NCBI GenBank assembly: GCA_017483575.1
Contig: JAFUWF010000021.1
Coordinates: forward strand, 54,692-118,691
Direction: 5' to 3'
From: Bacteroidales bacterium
GTDB taxonomy: Bacteria > Bacteroidota > Bacteroidia > Bacteroidales > P3
DNA: 64,000 bases
Shown: positions 50,306-57,782 of the stretch, in pieces
How positions within the stretch are numbered: the first letter of the stretch is position 1
Layout of the letters: each line of letters starts with the position of its first letter
Made by a program: the position numbers and the translations under genes
The notes under the pieces: model-generated
The model's input: only the letters and a program-made list of their open reading frames with translations
Database searches by the model: none
What the model was told of the DNA's origin: nothing

Positions 50306-50634
50306 ATATTATTTATTTAGTATCAACCTGATTGCTTTATCATTCTTTATTGCCATACAAGGATTTTCATTTCTCGGTGCAAAAATACACATTATTTTCC
50401 ACATGGCAAAAAGAAAATGCCTCCGGCAGGAAAAAATCACCGGAGGCAATAGTTTGAGACGTATGAAGCCCGACGAACTTACAGTGCAGGATTACCGTAT
50501 TTACAGCGGTGTTAGAGCGGAGGGACCCAGTATTTGATTAGAGTTTGAGTAAAGGGGGAGTAAAACCTGAAGGGTGCTGAATAGACTATTTCTAATAACA
50601 AAAGAGGGGGGCAATCTTTCTAAAACAGCAAAAA
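50306..50634. other. Intergenic region with a GC-rich hairpin
   Basis: No gene is evident in these ~330 bases. TGCCTCCGG (50418-50426) and CCGGAGGCA (50440-50448) form a hairpin with a 13-base A-rich loop, beside the DUF1016 promoter. It may terminate transcription coming from the right. Confidence 0.55.
50380..50410 (-). promoter_or_regulatory. Promoter of the DUF1016 gene
   Basis: TTTG (50407-50410) and TATTTTTG (50380-50387) on the minus strand are 19 bases apart, 75 bases before the ATG. A near-perfect consensus. Confidence 0.75.
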
Positions 50635-50949
50635 CTATTTGCCTCGGTTTTGGAGTCGGAAGAACTCCTTTTGCTGTTCTATCTCGCGGCGCAGCTCTTC
50701 TTTTGTTGGCATATAGGTCAGATATGTGGCGGCGAAGAGCTGGTCGCTGCCGTTCAGCACAGAGTAGTGCGCTACATCTTCGTCGGTGTCGGCACAGAGC
50801 AAAAGACCAATGGTGGGATTATGTCCCTGCGGACACATCAGCTCGTCGTACATGCGGACGTACATGTCCATCTGTCCCACGTCCTGATGGCGCAGTTTGG
50901 AGGTCTTCAAATCGACGAGCACAAAGCAACGTAGGTTGTAGTTATGAAA
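50635..50949 (-). pseudogene. C-terminal fragment of a second DUF1016 gene
   Basis: About 105 codons match the end of the intact DUF1016 protein (CFVLVDLKTSKLRHQDVGQM, NPTIGLLLCADTDEDVAHYS, EELRREIEQQKEF). The helical domain and the first catalytic aspartate region are missing, so it cannot be an active nuclease. The break is at the edge of a series of hairpins with a shared loop. It is a paralogue, not a recent copy of the intact gene, judging by many substitutions. Confidence 0.85.
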
Positions 50950-50955
50950 TTCGGA

Positions 50956-51115
50956 TAGGAAATTTTCCACTCAGTGCGTGGAAAATGTTTTCCGAGGTAG
51001 ACGATTGTGAACTCACTGCGTTCACATTGTTTTCGGATTTTGCAATCACTGCTTGTAAAATATCCTCAATGTCAATGGTTTTTCCACTCGCTGCGTAGAA
51101 AAAAGGCCATGATAG
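50956..51115. repeat. Series of four hairpins with a conserved 7-base loop
   Basis: Loops TCAGTGC (50971), TCACTGC (51013), TCACTGC (51046) and TCGCTGC (51088) are each flanked by different but self-complementary arms: TTTTCCAC/GTGGAAAA, TGTGAAC/GTTCACA, TTTTGCAA/TTGTAAAA and TTTTTCCAC/GTAGAAAAA. Loop spacing is 42, 33 and 42 bases. No gene is seen in the whole stretch up to 51171. Confidence 0.8.
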
Positions 51116-51171
51116 AACCCAATATAGTTATTGAGATTGGTTTTTGTAACCACTTCACCCACTTGTCATCC

Positions 51172-51807
51172 TTAGATAGCCATTGCCATGCGGCGGCCAG
51201 CTTCGTAGGCCGACTGGAGGTCGGACTGCCAGTGGGTGTCGCGGTAGCGGCGCTTGGCCTCTTCACTGAAGCCGGAGAGCTCGTAGCGGCTGTAGTCTTT
51301 CACCTGATAGGTGTTGTAGGCAAAGAGTTTTTCTGGGGTGTCGAGGGCCTGGGCGATGCAGTGCTCCATCGAGCCGTAGCCGTTGCAGTTGTTGCTTTCC
51401 GGCAGCCCGTTCTGGGTCTCGACCAACAGGACGGGCATACGCTTGGGCGCCGTGATGCTGTAGTCGTTATATGAGAGCCACGGGAAGGCCAGCCGCTCGA
51501 GGAAAGCGCGCATCTGGGCGGTGACCTCGCCGAAGTAGTTGGGCGAGCCCAGCACCAGCCCGTCGGCCTCGGCGATGGCTTCCAGCACGGGCGTCAGCGC
51601 GTCGCGGAACTTGCACACCTGCAACGCGCGGCCTTTCACCTTGCAGGCCATGCACGACATGCAGCCCTTGTAATCGAGGCCGTAGAGGCGCACGGTCTCC
51701 ACCTCGACGCCGTCGACCGAGGCGGCTCCTTCGGCCACCTTCTGCAACATGGCGGCGGTGTTGAAGGTCTTGCGCGGACCGCCGTCGATGATGATAATCT
51801 TCTTCAT
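51172..51807 (-). CDS. Flavodoxin-fold NAD(P)H-dependent oxidoreductase (iron-sulfur-flavoprotein-like)
   Basis: The 211-residue protein starts IIIIDGGPRKTFNTAAML, the FMN-phosphate loop of the FMN-reductase/Isf family. It has the cysteine cluster YKGCMSCMACKVKGRALQVC, like the compact cysteine motif of iron-sulfur flavoproteins, and GLVLGSPNYFGEVTAQMRAF. Such proteins transfer electrons or reduce O2/H2O2. It lies within the oxidative-stress neighbourhood. Confidence 0.87.
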   Translation of the reverse strand: MKKIIIIDGGPRKTFNTAAMLQKVAEGAASVDGVEVETVRLYGLDYKGCMSCMACKVKGRALQVCKFRDALTPVLEAIAEADGLVLGSPNYFGEVTAQMRAFLERLAFPWLSYNDYSITAPKRMPVLLVETQNGLPESNNCNGYGSMEHCIAQALDTPEKLFAYNTYQVKDYSRYELSGFSEEAKRRYRDTHWQSDLQSAYEAGRRMAMAI

Positions 51808-51851
51808 TCTTCTTGCGGAATATTTTTAAGGGAGGCCATGTTATTCTTCCC

Positions 51852-52005
51852 TTGGTGATAAACACCTTGCCGCTACGCGGCAGAAATCTGGTAAATCTTG
51901 TAAATTATTTCGCTCGACTACGTCTCGCGTAGGATGTCGCAGACATTGCCGCCGCAGGCGGAACAAATCTACAAGATTTACAAGATTTCGCACGCGGAGC
52001 GGGCA
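51852..52005. repeat. Intergenic inverted array of AAATCTTGTA words with small hairpins
   Basis: AAATCTGGTAAATCTTGTAA (51886) is met by the inverted CTACAAGATTTACAAGATTT (51969). Between them lie hairpins such as CTACG/CGTAG and GCCGCC/GGCGG, and CCGC/GCGG at the left. There is no gene in this ~200-base spacer. Confidence 0.75.
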
Positions 52006-52011
52006 GGAGAC

Positions 52012-52473
52012 TTACATCATCTCGATGAGGAAGTTCTCGTAGCCCAGCTTGTCGATGTAGTTAAGGTACTGCTTCTCCCAGGCCATGTGGTCCTTCTCGT
52101 CGTCGATCCACTTGTAGATGAGCTTCTGCGTGGGGTAATCGTCAGCGAAGGCGGCGGCCATCTCGCTCATCATCTTCACGGCCTCGGGGTTGTAGTCGCT
52201 CTCGATCTGCTGCCTGGGGTCGTCGTAGAAGGGGAATTCCATGGTCTTCATGGCCTCCTGCAGGTCGGCGGGCTTGCAGCCGAGCTCGACGAGGCGGTTC
52301 AGCACCTCCTCGGCCTCGTCCCACTCCTCTTCGGCTTCCTCTTTCCACTTGTCGGCCAGCTTGTTCCAGCCGTTCAGACGGCAATAGGCCGAGAAGGCGA
52401 AATGCTGTTTGCTGTTTCCAAACCAGGCAGCGCCGAACATGGCGAACTGCTTCAATGCTTCTTCTTTTGTCAT
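52012..52473 (-). CDS. Ferritin-like four-helix protein
   Basis: The 153-residue helical protein contains HFAFSAYCRLNGWNKLADKW, EEAEEEWDEAEEVLNRL and IYKWIDDEKDHMAWEKQYL. The second half of the carboxylate-bridge pattern (DEKDH) fits bacterioferritin-like proteins. In the first motif the expected histidine position appears to be glutamate (EEWDE). Iron storage or peroxide detoxification is likely but unproven. It is divergent from the AraC regulator and has a consensus promoter. Confidence 0.75.
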   Translation of the reverse strand: MTKEEALKQFAMFGAAWFGNSKQHFAFSAYCRLNGWNKLADKWKEEAEEEWDEAEEVLNRLVELGCKPADLQEAMKTMEFPFYDDPRQQIESDYNPEAVKMMSEMAAAFADDYPTQKLIYKWIDDEKDHMAWEKQYLNYIDKLGYENFLIEMM

Positions 52474-52548
52474 AGTTGTTGTTTTTTGTTATTTTAAATA
52501 CAGATTTTCACTATTTTACAAAATAATCAATCATTCCGATTGCAACTG

Positions 52549-52579
52549 CAAAGTTACAAACTATCAAGCGAATGGCAAA
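52549..52579 (-). promoter_or_regulatory. Promoter of the ferritin-like gene
   Basis: TTTG (52576-52579) and TAACTTTG (52549-52556) on the minus strand are 19 bases apart, in the divergent region shared with the AraC gene. Confidence 0.72.
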
Positions 52580-52631
52580 ATCCTCAACGGTACAAAAATT
52601 GTCTCAACCGACACAATTCAATTTTTATTCG

Positions 52632-52639
52632 TATCTTTG
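52632..52639 (+). promoter_or_regulatory. -7 box of the AraC-family gene, 8 bases before its ATG
   Basis: TATCTTTG lies so close to the ATG at 52648 that the leader would be very short. This box also argues against the longer in-frame start at 52540. Confidence 0.55.
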
Positions 52640-52647
52640 CAGCCGAT

Positions 52648-53529
52648 ATGTACAGTTTGAAAGAATCATGGATTAGGCTATATGGTGCTGAACCTGTGGA
52701 GCATTGGGATGGGGAGATGTATTGTACGGAGACCAATGCAGCCGTAACCTACCGCACCAACGAAACCAACGGCCATATTGCCGCCTACACCTTCACGCTG
52801 ATTGTCGAAGGGAGGCTGACCCTCATCTATAACGGACGAGAGCTGACCCTGCAGCCCGACGACCTCTACATCTACTCGCCGGGCATGTCGGTCACCGTCG
52901 TCGACGCATCCAACGACTACCATGGCATCTGCCTCATGGCCGACGAGCACGCCACCCTCGTCATGCCACAGGTACACAATCTGGTTCACATCGCCTACAA
53001 GCCCATCGTGCAGCTGCACCAACCCCGGCTTGCCCTGTCGCACGACAATGCGCAACACATGGCCGACCGGATGCTCGAAATCAACCGCTACCTGCACTCC
53101 TCCCATATCTACAAATCCGAGGTCCTGCGTATGCTCTACGCCGTCTTTCTACTCGACCTGCAGGATCTCCTCGACAATGCCGTCCCGCTCCACACCGTGT
53201 CACAGCGCGTGGAGGAGATTTTCATAGCCTTCATGCAACTGCTGCCCGAACATTTTGTCCAACATCACGACATCGGATTCTACGCCTCGCAGCTCAACAT
53301 CTCGACGGTCTACCTTTCACGCATCGTGCGCCAGGTGGCTGGACGCACAGTGGTCGACTATATCAACCAGATGCTGCTGATGGAGGCCTCCTTCCTGCTG
53401 CGCACCACCGACCTCACCGTCGCCCAAATAGCAGACCGCCTGCACTTTGCCGACAGCGCATCGTTCTGCAAGTTCTTTTCCAGAATGAAAAGACTGACTC
53501 CCAAAGAGTTCCGCATGCAATGGCTGTAA
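52648..53529 (+). CDS. AraC family transcriptional regulator
   Basis: The 293-residue protein has an N-terminal cupin-like sensing domain (LTLIYNGRELTLQPDDLYIY) and a C-terminal double helix-turn-helix (DIGFYASQLNISTVYLSRIV, TDLTVAQIADRLHFADSASF, then CKFFSRMKRLTPKEFRMQW). ATG 52648 is chosen because a promoter box lies just before it. It is divergent from the ferritin-like gene and upstream of rubrerythrin, so these are plausible targets. The signal is unknown. Confidence 0.92.
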   Translation: MYSLKESWIRLYGAEPVEHWDGEMYCTETNAAVTYRTNETNGHIAAYTFTLIVEGRLTLIYNGRELTLQPDDLYIYSPGMSVTVVDASNDYHGICLMADEHATLVMPQVHNLVHIAYKPIVQLHQPRLALSHDNAQHMADRMLEINRYLHSSHIYKSEVLRMLYAVFLLDLQDLLDNAVPLHTVSQRVEEIFIAFMQLLPEHFVQHHDIGFYASQLNISTVYLSRIVRQVAGRTVVDYINQMLLMEASFLLRTTDLTVAQIADRLHFADSASFCKFFSRMKRLTPKEFRMQWL

Positions 53530-53567
53530 TAAGAAAAAAAACTTTTCTCCATGTCGCGAAAAGTGTG

Positions 53568-53575
53568 TATCTTTG
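53568..53575 (+). promoter_or_regulatory. -7 box of the rubrerythrin gene
   Basis: TATCTTTG, 47 bases before the ATG. No clear -33 box, which may indicate activator dependence. Confidence 0.55.
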
Positions 53576-53622
53576 CAATTCGGATTTGAAGCCAATTATT
53601 AACCCTAAAACAATATAGTACA

Positions 53623-54165
53623 ATGAGCAAAAAATTCATCTGCCCCGTGTGTGGCTATGTTTACGAAGGCGACGAGATGCCTGAGAAGTGCCCCATCTGC
53701 GGCAAACCCATGCAGGAAGTGAAGGAAGACATCAAGACCTGGGCCGCCGAGCACATCGTCGGCGTGGCCAAGGATGCCCCCGAGGACATCAAGATGGACC
53801 TCCGCGCCAACTTCGAGGGCGAGTGCAAAGAGGTGGGCATGTACCTGGCCATGGCCCGTGTGGCACACCGCGAGGGCTACCCCGAGGTGGGTCTCTATTG
53901 GGAGAAAGCCGCCTTCGAGGAGGCCGAGCATGCCGCCAAGTTCGCCGAGCTGCTGGGCGAGGTGCTGACCGACAGCACCGCCGAGAACCTGAAGATGCGT
54001 GTCGACGCTGAATACGGTGCCACCGCCGGCAAGACCGACCTCGCCAAGCGCGCCAAGGCCCTCAACCTCGACGCCATCCACGACACCGTCCACGAGATGG
54101 CCCGCGACGAGGCACGCCACGGCAAAGCCCTCGAAGGTCTGTACAACCGCTATTTTAAAAAGTAA
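53623..54165 (+). CDS. Reverse rubrerythrin (N-terminal rubredoxin)
   Basis: The 180-residue protein has a short rubredoxin-type iron site at the N-terminus ([26 protein letters not shown]) and a ferritin-like diiron domain ([55 protein letters not shown]). This order, rubredoxin first, defines reverse rubrerythrin, which reduces H2O2 and O2 in anaerobes. Electrons probably come from the rubredoxin or flavin reductase-rubredoxin proteins encoded nearby. lpxK begins at the next base after its stop. Confidence 0.94.
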   Translation: MSKKFICPVCGYVYEGDEMPEKCPICGKPMQEVKEDIKTWAAEHIVGVAKDAPEDIKMDLRANFEGECKEVGMYLAMARVAHREGYPEVGLYWEKAAFEEAEHAAKFAELLGEVLTDSTAENLKMRVDAEYGATAGKTDLAKRAKALNLDAIHDTVHEMARDEARHGKALEGLYNRYFKK

Positions 54166-55281
54166 ATGTCCTTCCGCAAGAACATATCCTATCCCCTCTT
54201 CCCGCTGACCTGCTGGTACGCGGTAGGGGTGCGTTTCCGCAATATGTTCTATGCCATGGGCATCATCAAACAGGAGGCTCCCCACATCACCACCATCGGT
54301 GTGGGGAACCTTTCCACCGGCGGCACCGGCAAGACCCCCCATGTGGAGTACCTGCTGCGCCTGCTCGCCGACAAATACACCACGGCCATGCTGAGCCGCG
54401 GCTACAAGCGCAAGACCAAAGGCTACGTGGAAGACGACGGCAGCCACGACCCCTCCCAGCTGGGCGACGAGCCCGCCATGATTGCCTCCAAGTTCCCCAA
54501 CGTGCAGGTGGCCGTCTGCGAGAAGCGCGTCGAAGGGGTGCAACGGCTGATGGAGCAGGAACGCATTGAGAAACAAGGCGACGAGGAGGTGCACATCTCC
54601 ACCGCCCCCCAACTCATCGTCCTCGACGATGTCTTCCAGCACCGCCGCATCAAACCCAGCATCAACATCCTCCTCACGGAGTACAGCCACCCCTACTACA
54701 ACGACCACATCCTCCCCTACGGCGACCTGCGCGAGTTCAAGAGCGCCCGCTTCCGCGCCAACATGGTCATCGTCACCAAATGCCCGCCGGTGCTCAACCC
54801 CGTCGAGCGCCACAACATCGCCCACGACCTCGGCCTCCAGAACTACCAGAAGGTCTTCTTCTCCTACCTCGTCTACGGTCGCCCCACCACCCTCGACGGC
54901 CACCCCACCGACATCGACCTCGGCCGCATAGACAACGTACTGGCCGTCACCGGCATCGCCCACCCCGACACCTTCATCGCCGAGCTGCGGCAGCGCACCC
55001 GCACGCAACACCTCTCCTTCCCCGACCACCACGACTTCTCCCCCGGCGACCTCGCACGCATCACCAACGCCTTCGAGGCCCTGCCTGGTACAAACAAGAT
55101 CATCCTCACCACCGAGAAGGACGCCATGCGTCTGCGTGGCAAGACCGGCAACCTGCCCGTCTACTACCTCCCCATCACGGTGGCTTTCCACAAAGACAAA
55201 GACCTGGACTTCGACGCCATCATCGAATCCACTGTCCGCGAGAACATCTCGTTCCTCAGCAAGCTCAGCATCTGGAGCTGA
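54166..55281 (+). CDS. lpxK: Tetraacyldisaccharide 4'-kinase
   Basis: LpxK phosphorylates the 4' position of the lipid A precursor at the inner membrane. The 371-residue protein has an N-terminal hydrophobic anchor region (PLFPLTCWYAVGVRFRNMFY), the P-loop VGNLSTGGTGKTPHVEYL (about 46-63), the second Walker-like LIVLDDVFQHRRI and LPYGDLREF. Length is typical for Bacteroidota. Zero spacing after rubrerythrin suggests cotranscription, though functions differ. Confidence 0.95.
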   Translation: MSFRKNISYPLFPLTCWYAVGVRFRNMFYAMGIIKQEAPHITTIGVGNLSTGGTGKTPHVEYLLRLLADKYTTAMLSRGYKRKTKGYVEDDGSHDPSQLGDEPAMIASKFPNVQVAVCEKRVEGVQRLMEQERIEKQGDEEVHISTAPQLIVLDDVFQHRRIKPSINILLTEYSHPYYNDHILPYGDLREFKSARFRANMVIVTKCPPVLNPVERHNIAHDLGLQNYQKVFFSYLVYGRPTTLDGHPTDIDLGRIDNVLAVTGIAHPDTFIAELRQRTRTQHLSFPDHHDFSPGDLARITNAFEALPGTNKIILTTEKDAMRLRGKTGNLPVYYLPITVAFHKDKDLDFDAIIESTVRENISFLSKLSIWS

Positions 55282-55294
55282 GCCCCACTTCCGG

Positions 55295-56272
55295 TTATTT
55301 CTTTATATAGCTCAGGAAATCCAAGTCGATACTCAGACTCACAAAGGGCTTGAGCAGCCATGCCTTGGCCGTCACATCGTCGATGCTCAGGCTGTTGCCG
55401 ATGATGTCGCCGTTGCCGTAACCGTCCTTCAGCACCTGGTACTCGGCGATGTTCATGCCCAACGTAAGGTAGAAGAAGTCCACGAAACGGAAACTGGCAC
55501 CGACGTAGAAATTCTTGAAGAGGTTGCTTCCACCGAAGCCCACATATACACCGATATCGTAGGCAAAGTCCTGATCGAACCTGCGTATCTGCAGGCTGGT
55601 ACTGTCGGGCCCGATGGTGTGCTTCTGGTTGAAATACTTCGTCAGGTCCCACAGCATGACCGACGCACCGGTTACATAGTCGAACTCGATGTCGCCGGCA
55701 TTGCGGTTGCTGATGTATCGGTCGTAGGTGCCTGCCGTGGGGCCCGCCTTGAGGCGTATCTCCCAGTCGGGAGTGCGGTAGAACCGCATGGCCACGCCCT
55801 GGATGGGACGCACCTTCTTCTTGCGGTTGGTGGCCTGTGCCACACGTTCCTCGGCGGCACGGGCGCGCTCGGCCAGGTACTTGTTGGCCTCGTCCTTGCG
55901 CACATTCTCCAGCTCGGCAATGCGGACGATGGAGCGCAGCGAGTCCACCATGCGGATATAGTAGTTGCGCTCGGCCTCAAGCTTCTCCTTGTCCACACCG
56001 TTGGCCGAAAGGATTTCGCGATAGAACACCTCCTTCTCCTGCAGCGCCTTGAGGGCTGCCGTGTCGGCCTCGCGGCGCACCACCGTGTCGGTGTGGTAGA
56101 TGTGCAGAGTGTCAGTACGGTAGAGACGCACGGTGTCGGTACGGAGTTTGTATACGGTGTCCGGGGCCGGCGGCATCCACTCCCCCACTCCAACTTCGTG
56201 CACGGTATCGACAACCTGGGCCGACACAAAGCCCAGCGGCATCAACAGCAGCAATATCAGCAGTCGCTTCAT
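55295..56272 (-). CDS. Exported coiled-coil plus barrel-like envelope protein, function unknown
   Basis: The 325-residue protein has a signal peptide (1-19). A Thr-Asp-Thr-rich region follows ([20 protein letters not shown]). Next is a charged helical/coiled-coil stretch (about 75-150, [14 protein letters not shown] to [11 protein letters not shown]). A ~170-residue C-terminal part with outer-membrane-barrel-like strands ([33 protein letters not shown]) ends in [10 protein letters not shown]. No known domain is recognised. It overlaps hisS by 4 bases. Confidence 0.78.
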   Translation of the reverse strand: MKRLLILLLLMPLGFVSAQVVDTVHEVGVGEWMPPAPDTVYKLRTDTVRLYRTDTLHIYHTDTVVRREADTAALKALQEKEVFYREILSANGVDKEKLEAERNYYIRMVDSLRSIVRIAELENVRKDEANKYLAERARAAEERVAQATNRKKKVRPIQGVAMRFYRTPDWEIRLKAGPTAGTYDRYISNRNAGDIEFDYVTGASVMLWDLTKYFNQKHTIGPDSTSLQIRRFDQDFAYDIGVYVGFGGSNLFKNFYVGASFRFVDFFYLTLGMNIAEYQVLKDGYGNGDIIGNSLSIDDVTAKAWLLKPFVSLSIDLDFLSYIKK

Positions 56273-57621
56273 TTCAAACGCTCAATCATCACGTCGACGG
56301 TGACGGTCTCCTGCGTGCCGTCGGCCATATTCTTGATGGTGACGGTGCCGTCCTTCATCTCGCTTTCGCCAACGAAGGCCACAAACGGGATTCCCTTGCG
56401 GTTGGCATATTCCATCTGCTTCTTCATCTTGGCGGCGTCGGGGTAGATGAGCGTCGCTATTCCCGCATCGCGCAACTGGTAGGCGCAGCGGATGCAGTGC
56501 TTGAGCTCCTCGCTTCCGAAGTTGACAAACATCACCCTGGCGGCCTGTCCAAGGTCGGCGGGGAAGAGGTTCAGCTCGGTCAGCACGTCGTAGATACGGT
56601 CGGCGCCGAACGAGATGCCTACGCCGCTGACACCCGGCATACCGAAGATGCCCGTCAGGTTGTCGTAGCGTCCGCCGCCACAGATAGAGCCCATCTGCAC
56701 CCCCCTGGCCTTCACCTCGAAGATGGCTCCGGTGTAGTAGTTCAGTCCGCGGGCCAGCGTCAAATCCAGCTCCACCTCGCACCCCATGTCGAAGAGGCCG
56801 ATGAGGTCGAACAGCTCGGTGGTCTCCTCCACCCCCTTGAGGCCGGTCTCGATGCCGGAAAAGAGTTCGCGGAGGCTCGCCAGCTTCTGCCGTGCGTCGC
56901 CCTGCAGCTCGAAGACGGGATTCAGCGCCTCTATCTGCGCCTCGGTCAAGCCACGTTCGCGCAGCTCGGCGCGGACATTGTCGAGGCCTATCTTGTCCAG
57001 CTTGTCTATGGCCACCGTGATGTCCACCAGCTTGTCGGGAGCACCTATCAACTCGGCGATGCCGGCCAGAATCTTGCGGTTGTTGATTTTCACCACCACA
57101 TCGATACCCAAACGGTGGAACACCTCGTCGATCATCTGCACCAACTCCAGCTCGTTGAGCATCGAGTCGGAACCGATCATGTCGGCGTCGCACTGGTAGA
57201 ACTCTCTGTAGCGTCCCTTCTGCGGCCGGTCGGCACGCCACACAGGCTGCAGCTGGTAGCGGCGGAACGGCAACTGCACCTGCTCGCGGTGCTGCACCAC
57301 GAAGCGGGCAAAGGGCACCGTCAGGTCATAGCGCAGGCCGCGTTCGCATATCTGCGGAGCCACCTTGTGGTAGTCCTGCTGGAAATCGACGCCGTCCATG
57401 AAGTCGCCCGAATTGAGCACCTTGAAGAGCAGCTTGTCGCCCTCCTCGCCGTATTTGCCCATCAGCGTGCTGAGGTTCTCCAGCGACGGAGTCTCTATTG
57501 GCTCGAAGGCAAAAGCCTTGAACACCTCGCGTATAGTGTCGAAAATATGATTTCTGCGCGCCATCTCGACGGGCAGGAAGTCGCGCGTTCCCTTAGGTAT
57601 AGAGCATTTAACTGTAGCCAT
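56269..57621 (-). CDS. hisS: Histidine-tRNA ligase
   Basis: HisRS charges tRNA-His with histidine. The 450-residue enzyme starts [20 protein letters not shown] at 57621, set by the consensus promoter upstream. It has motif 2 ([20 protein letters not shown]), the histidine-specific [12 protein letters not shown] and GGGRYDNL, and the C-terminal anticodon-binding domain ([18 protein letters not shown]). Its stop overlaps the downstream envelope-protein start as ATGA. Confidence 0.97.
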   Translation of the reverse strand: MATVKCSIPKGTRDFLPVEMARRNHIFDTIREVFKAFAFEPIETPSLENLSTLMGKYGEEGDKLLFKVLNSGDFMDGVDFQQDYHKVAPQICERGLRYDLTVPFARFVVQHREQVQLPFRRYQLQPVWRADRPQKGRYREFYQCDADMIGSDSMLNELELVQMIDEVFHRLGIDVVVKINNRKILAGIAELIGAPDKLVDITVAIDKLDKIGLDNVRAELRERGLTEAQIEALNPVFELQGDARQKLASLRELFSGIETGLKGVEETTELFDLIGLFDMGCEVELDLTLARGLNYYTGAIFEVKARGVQMGSICGGGRYDNLTGIFGMPGVSGVGISFGADRIYDVLTELNLFPADLGQAARVMFVNFGSEELKHCIRCAYQLRDAGIATLIYPDAAKMKKQMEYANRKGIPFVAFVGESEMKDGTVTIKNMADGTQETVTVDVMIERLK

Positions 57622-57642
57622 AAATTCACTTTTTTGAATTTG

Positions 57643-57673
57643 CAAAGATACGAAGAAACACCGATATGGCAAA
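57643..57673 (-). promoter_or_regulatory. Promoter of hisS
   Basis: TTTG (57670-57673) and TATCTTTG (57643-57650) on the minus strand are 19 bases apart, 21 bases before the ATG. A near-perfect consensus. Confidence 0.8.
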
Positions 57674-57764
57674 ATTTTATTTTCATCTTCTCTTCCAACC
57701 CCTCGAAAACCAGCCCCGAAGCCCCCGTTTCAACCAATTTTCGCTCCGTGTCGTGTTTTTTTCG

Positions 57765-57772
57765 TATTTTTG
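57765..57772 (+). promoter_or_regulatory. -7 box of the C25 peptidase gene
   Basis: TATTTTTG, ten bases before the ATG at 57783. The first 120 bases of the longer in-frame reading upstream lie in this promoter region and are not coding. Confidence 0.55.
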
Positions 57773-57782
57773 CAACGGAAAT

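Noticed and set aside
50956-51115. CRISPR-like array
   Set aside because: The conserved parts are only 7 bases and the variable parts are self-complementary, so there are no true repeats and spacers, and no cas genes are present.
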